Below, piece after piece: positions 4,771 through 8,330 of a DNA stretch of 8,330 bases. Origin of the DNA: JAAFIP01 sp043772355 (lineage in GTDB: Bacteria > Pseudomonadota > Gammaproteobacteria > Burkholderiales > Burkholderiaceae_C). Location of the stretch: the NCBI GenBank assembly GCA_043772355.1, contig JAYVGI010000021.1:1-8330 (forward strand), in the 5' to 3' direction. A program made the position numbers and the translations under genes. How positions within the stretch are numbered: the stretch's first letter is position 1; every line of letters begins with the position of its first letter. The notes below the pieces were generated by a model, which made no database searches, was not told the origin of the DNA, and worked only from the letters and a program-made list of their open reading frames with translations.

Positions 4771-6459
4771 TTGAGCAGCACGCCCCCCACCCCCGCCGTT
4801 GTCACGCAGTCTGCCGTGCGGCGCTTGCCGCGCCTGGCGCTGTGGCTGTTCTGCCTGGCGTATGTGCTGCCCGGCTTTGTAGGCCGCGACCCGTGGCGCA
4901 ATGCCGACCTGGCCGCCTTTGGCATGATGCGCGAGCTGGTGCAAGGCAACACCTCATGGTGGTCTATCACCCTGCTGGGGCGCGGGCCTGAGCTACCCGC
5001 GCTACTGCCCTACTGGCTAGGTGCCTGGGCTATGCAAATCGCGCCTGCTTGGGTGCCCGCTGATTTTGCAGCCCGCGTACCTTTTGCGTTGCTCTTGGGC
5101 TTGACCTTGCTGGCCACATGGTATGCCGTGTACTACCTGGCGCGCCGCGAGGCCGCGCAACCTGTGCCCTTTGCGTTTGGCGGCGAGGCCCAGCCCACTG
5201 ACTACGCCCGCGCCATGGCCGATGGCGGCTTGCTGGCCATGATTGCCATGCTAGGGCTGGCGCAGTTGTCGCACGAGACTACGCCCAACGCTGCGCAGCT
5301 TGCCTTTACTGCTGTTTTGTTTTTCGCCTACGCTGCATCGCCCTATCGCACAGCGGTATCGGTTAGTGCTGCCGCTATCGCATCTTTTGGGCTGGCCTTG
5401 TCAGGCGTGCCCGCATTTGGTTTGGCCTTGGCCTGTGCTGGCGCTGTCGCCCGCGCCTTGCAAAAAGACACCCATGCACTGCGCTGGGCACTGTACTTTG
5501 TGGCCTTGGGTCTGGGTGCCACAGTACTGGCATTGCAGCTGAACTTGTGGCATGCCCGCGCAGGCCAGTTGCCCGCCTCGTGGGAAGACTGGCGCACCTG
5601 GGGCCAACTGATGCTGTGGTTTACCTGGCCTGCTTGGCCCATGGCGCTGGTAGCGCTGTGGAAGTGGCGCGCCTGGTGGCGGCATTTTCATATCGCTCTG
5701 CCGCTGGCCTTGGCAGCGGTGATCGTGCTGGCCACGTTGATTGCCCCCAGTGCTGACCGCACCTTGTTGCTGATTGCGCCCACCTTGGCCTGTTTGGCTG
5801 CGTTTGCTTTGCCTACTTTGCAGCGCAGCATGACGGCGCTGATTGACTGGTTTACCTTGCTGTTTTTCTCTGCCTGCGGTTTGATTATTTGGGTGGTGTG
5901 GCTGGCCATGCAAACCGGCGTACCCGCGCAACCTGCGGCCAACGTGCGCCGCTTGGTGCCTGGCTTTGAGCCTAGCTTTGGGTGGTTGCCATTTTTAGCC
6001 GCACTGGCAGCCACCGCAGCTTGGGTGTGGCTGGTCAGTTGGCGTGCGGGCCGCCACCGCGACGCGCTGTGGAAAAGTTTGGTGCTGCCTGCGAGCGGAG
6101 CGGCCATGTCGTGGCTGCTGCTGATGACCCTGTGGATGCCCTTGCTGAACTATGTGCGCAGCGACATGGCGGTGGTACGCCAAGTCACCCGTAGCATCGG
6201 CAACAACACCAACCCCTGCGTGGCCGTGTATGGCGTATCGCAGGTTGAGGCGGCTGCGCTGTCCTACCACGGCAAGCTAAGTTTAGTGCCGCTGGCACAG
6301 TCCCGCGCTTGTGGCTGGCTGATTGTTCACGCAGCCTCGCAACCCGATTTTGCAGCGTCTGAGCTGGCCATCGACTGGCAACTGCACAGCGGTGCGCGCC
6401 GGCGCACTTCTACGAGCGATGATTTACTGGTGTTTCAACGTCAGTCCACTGTGCGTTGA
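4771..6459 (+). CDS. polytopic membrane protein, ArnT/PMT-like GT-C glycosyltransferase family
   Basis: From TTG at 4771 the frame gives 562 residues. An in-frame TGA at 4759-4761 blocks extension, and there is no in-frame ATG before residues 52-53. The alternative start is GTG at 4816 (residue 16), and neither has a Shine-Dalgarno. The first membrane segment (about 21-38) is followed by GRDPWRNADLAAF (38-50). This matches the first loop of ArnT-type GT-C transferases, where an Asp/Glu, here D46, is catalytic. About eleven more hydrophobic segments follow, ending near residue 460, and then a roughly 100-residue soluble, probably periplasmic, tail. Family members move a sugar from a lipid carrier to lipid A, protein or other acceptors at the periplasmic face; the acceptor here is unknown. 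The loop is WRNAD instead of the usual PDE-type motif, so activity may differ or be lost. A MATE gene follows 8 bp after its stop, probably co-transcribed. Confidence 0.7.
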   Translation: MSSTPPTPAVVTQSAVRRLPRLALWLFCLAYVLPGFVGRDPWRNADLAAFGMMRELVQGNTSWWSITLLGRGPELPALLPYWLGAWAMQIAPAWVPADFAARVPFALLLGLTLLATWYAVYYLARREAAQPVPFAFGGEAQPTDYARAMADGGLLAMIAMLGLAQLSHETTPNAAQLAFTAVLFFAYAASPYRTAVSVSAAAIASFGLALSGVPAFGLALACAGAVARALQKDTHALRWALYFVALGLGATVLALQLNLWHARAGQLPASWEDWRTWGQLMLWFTWPAWPMALVALWKWRAWWRHFHIALPLALAAVIVLATLIAPSADRTLLLIAPTLACLAAFALPTLQRSMTALIDWFTLLFFSACGLIIWVVWLAMQTGVPAQPAANVRRLVPGFEPSFGWLPFLAALAATAAWVWLVSWRAGRHRDALWKSLVLPASGAAMSWLLLMTLWMPLLNYVRSDMAVVRQVTRSIGNNTNPCVAVYGVSQVEAAALSYHGKLSLVPLAQSRACGWLIVHAASQPDFAASELAIDWQLHSGARRRTSTSDDLLVFQRQSTVR

Positions 6460-6467
6460 TTTCAGCC

Positions 6468-7874
6468 ATGCCGCCGATCCCAGCCGCTACAGACTCTGCG
6501 TCCCATAAGTCAGAGCTGGCCACCATCGCGCAGCACGCTGGCACCGTGATGGTGGGCCAGTTGGCCGTGATGGCCTTCAGCATTACCGACACCATCGTTG
6601 CCGGCCGGTATGCCCCCGAGGCCTTGGCGGTACTGTCAATTGGTGCATCCATTTATGTGAGTGTGTATGTGTCGCTGATGGGCGTGATGCAGGCGTTGCT
6701 ACCGGTGTATGCCGAGCTGCACGGTGCCAGGCGCTACCCCGAGCTGGGGCGCAGCGTGCGCCAGTCGGTGTACCTGGCTGTCGCACTGGTACTGCTGGGT
6801 ATGTCGGTCATGCTGTTTCCGCAGCCGCTTTTGCGCGCGGCCCAAGTGCCAGAGGCGCTGCGCCCAGCGGCAGAAAGCTATCTGGGTATTTTGGCCTGGG
6901 CACTCTTGCCGTCCATGGGCTTTCGCATGTACTCATCGCTCAACCAAGCGCTGGGCAAACCTAAACTTGTCACTGCTTTGCAAGTAGGCTCTTTGCTCGT
7001 CAAAGTGCCACTCACCATCTGGCTTGCCTTTGGCGGGTTGGGCATACCGCCGATGGGCTTGGCAGGCTGCGCCTGGGCTACCTTCATCGTCAACTGGCTG
7101 ATGCTGCTGTGCGCGCTGCTGATGCTACGCACACAGGCGCTTTACAAGCCCCTGAAGTTGATGCACCAAATGGAGCCGCCCAACTGGCCCTTGCTGGCGC
7201 GTTTTGCGCGTACCGGCCTACCCGGTGGCATGGCCTATTTGGTAGAGATCACCTCGTTCACCTTGATGGCCTTGTTTATCGCCCGTCTGGGCATCATTCC
7301 CGCCGCCAGCCACCAAGTGGCCGCCAACATGGCGGGCGTGATGTACATGCTGCCGCTGGCGTTGTCGATAGCTTGCAGTGCGCGCGTGTCGTACTGGATA
7401 GGTGCTGGCAATCCTCTGCGCGCCCGCGCTGTTGCGCGCTTGGGTTTAGCGCTAACGGTTGGGCTTGCCAGCGTGGTGGCACTACTCACCTATGCCCTGG
7501 CACACCCAATTGCAGCCTTGTACTCCACCGACGCAGCGGTAGTAGCACTGGCCAGCAGCTTGCTGGTATGGGTAGCCGTGTACCACTGGTTTGACGCGCT
7601 GCAAACCATTTGCGCTTTTGTACTGCGCTGCTACAGCGTCACTTTGATGCCCTTGCTGATCTACGGCGTAATGCTCTGGGGCGTGGGTCTGGGTGGCGGC
7701 TACGCGCTGGCATATACCAATGGCGCTTGGGGTGTGGCGATGCAATCTGCCCAAGCATTTTGGTTGGCGGGCGCGGCAGCGCTAGCGGTAGTCGCGGCCT
7801 TGTTTTTAGCCCTGCTGGTGCACTACGCCTTGGCTACACCACACGCACCCGCACAGCCCCCATCGTCAAAGTAA
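6468..7874 (+). CDS. MATE family (NorM-like) multidrug/Na+ or H+ antiporter
   Basis: ATG at 6468 gives 468 residues; a TTG at 6456 overlapping the previous stop (TTGA) would add four codons. The size and pattern fit a MATE transporter: about twelve hydrophobic segments in two halves. The first-half signature MVGQLAVMAFSITDTIVAGR lies in and after TM1, and the second half starts with RTGLPGGMAYLVEITSF. These inner-membrane antiporters export drugs, cationic compounds or metabolites using Na+ or H+ gradients; the substrate cannot be read from the sequence. There is no Shine-Dalgarno before either start, so translation is probably coupled to the upstream membrane-protein gene 8 bp away. The 3' end overlaps the converging PhoR-like gene by 41 bp. 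The protein ends in a short Pro/Ala-rich tail. Confidence 0.93.
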   Translation: MPPIPAATDSASHKSELATIAQHAGTVMVGQLAVMAFSITDTIVAGRYAPEALAVLSIGASIYVSVYVSLMGVMQALLPVYAELHGARRYPELGRSVRQSVYLAVALVLLGMSVMLFPQPLLRAAQVPEALRPAAESYLGILAWALLPSMGFRMYSSLNQALGKPKLVTALQVGSLLVKVPLTIWLAFGGLGIPPMGLAGCAWATFIVNWLMLLCALLMLRTQALYKPLKLMHQMEPPNWPLLARFARTGLPGGMAYLVEITSFTLMALFIARLGIIPAASHQVAANMAGVMYMLPLALSIACSARVSYWIGAGNPLRARAVARLGLALTVGLASVVALLTYALAHPIAALYSTDAAVVALASSLLVWVAVYHWFDALQTICAFVLRCYSVTLMPLLIYGVMLWGVGLGGGYALAYTNGAWGVAMQSAQAFWLAGAAALAVVAALFLALLVHYALATPHAPAQPPSSK

Positions 7875-8330
7875 AGGTGCTGCCTTGGCCTACGACAGAC
7901 GCGACCTTGAGCTCACCGCCGTGGCGCTGGGCTACATGTTTAGCGATGGCCAAGCCTAGCCCTGTGCCGCCCGTGTCACGCGAGCGGCTGCGGTCTACCC
8001 GGTAAAAACGCTCGGTCAAGCGTGGCAAGTGCTCGGGTGCGATGCCAGGGCCGGTATCCACCACAGTGAGCTCGCCGCGTCCGTCGCGCAGTACCGCCCA
8101 ATGCACGTCCACACTGCCGCCCGCAGGGGTGTAGCGCACGGCATTGTTCACCAAGTTGCCCATGGCGCTGAGCAGCTCGTTGCTATTGCCAAGCAGGGTG
8201 GCTTGTGCATCGGCCTCATTGGCATAGTTAAAGCGCAAGCGCAGTGGCCGCGCCTGTTGCGCAGCCCCCATTTGCATCAACGCGCGCGCATCTTGCTCGC
8301 ACTGGTCTAGCAGGGTATGGATGGACACGC
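7834..8330 (-). CDS. phoR: PhoR-like sensor histidine kinase, C-terminal ATPase domain
   Basis: The frame is open at the right edge, so only the last 164 residues are seen; a GTG at 8328 is just an internal codon. All ATPase boxes are intact (numbering from that codon): N box NLVNNAVRYTP (58-68), G1 DTGPGIA (91-97), F box RFYRVDRSRSR (107-117) and G2 GGTGLGLAIAKH (120-131), then HGGELKV. The RFYRVDRSRSRDTGGTGLGLAI block is typical of PhoR, the inner-membrane kinase that controls PhoB under phosphate limitation; other OmpR-partner kinases are possible because the sensor domain is missing. The stop is TAG at 7836-7834. Its last 13 codons and stop overlap the MATE gene on the other strand. phoB would be expected to the right. 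Confidence 0.85.
   Translation of the reverse strand, partial: VSIHTLLDQCEQDARALMQMGAAQQARPLRLRFNYANEADAQATLLGNSNELLSAMGNLVNNAVRYTPAGGSVDVHWAVLRDGRGELTVVDTGPGIAPEHLPRLTERFYRVDRSRSRDTGGTGLGLAIAKHVAQRHGGELKVASVVGQGSTFTLTMGAVRVRVV

Overview
The window looks like an ordinary chromosomal stretch from a betaproteobacterium of the order Burkholderiales, most likely the family Comamonadaceae (Rhodoferax/Polaromonas/Acidovorax-like). The basis is the moderately high GC content, the close fit of Rho, type B L31 and the PhoR-like kinase to that group as I remember it, and an AddB-type nuclease gene beside trxA and rho. No tRNA, rRNA, CRISPR array, transposase or phage gene was seen.

Layout from left to right. 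(1) 1-937, minus strand: the N-terminal 312 codons of an AddB-like PD-(D/E)XK nuclease/inactivated helicase, running off the left edge. (2) 1077-1409, plus: thioredoxin trxA, divergent from it. (3) 1410-1498: a short convergent spacer with an unusual mirrored heptamer repeat that can fold into one long interrupted hairpin. (4) 1499-2743, minus: a 414-residue protein with no known name. It reads like a histidine-kinase ATPase fold joined to a receiver fold, both with their catalytic residues lost. (5) 2744-2949: a dense divergent regulatory region with a consensus -10 for rho, an operator-like palindrome, a stable hairpin, a 33-nt G-free C/U-rich tract and a possible 39-codon leader ORF. (6) 2950-4212, plus: transcription terminator rho. 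(7) 4333-4626, plus: type B ribosomal protein L31 with its own promoter and a textbook intrinsic terminator. (8) 4771-6459 and 6468-7874, plus: a polytopic ArnT/GT-C-like membrane protein followed 8 bp later by a MATE transporter, probably one transcript. (9) 7834-8330, minus: the C-terminal ATPase domain of a PhoR-like sensor kinase, running off the right edge and overlapping the MATE gene tail to tail by 41 bp.

The genes fall into a housekeeping core (trxA, rho, L31) and flanking accessory or sensory genes. In Escherichia coli trxA lies directly upstream of rho with a short leader (rhoL) between them. Here that pair is split by the oppositely oriented pseudo-kinase/pseudo-receiver gene. This gene and the rho leader are the parts most worth a second look. 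I found no evidence of a large new multi-gene system.
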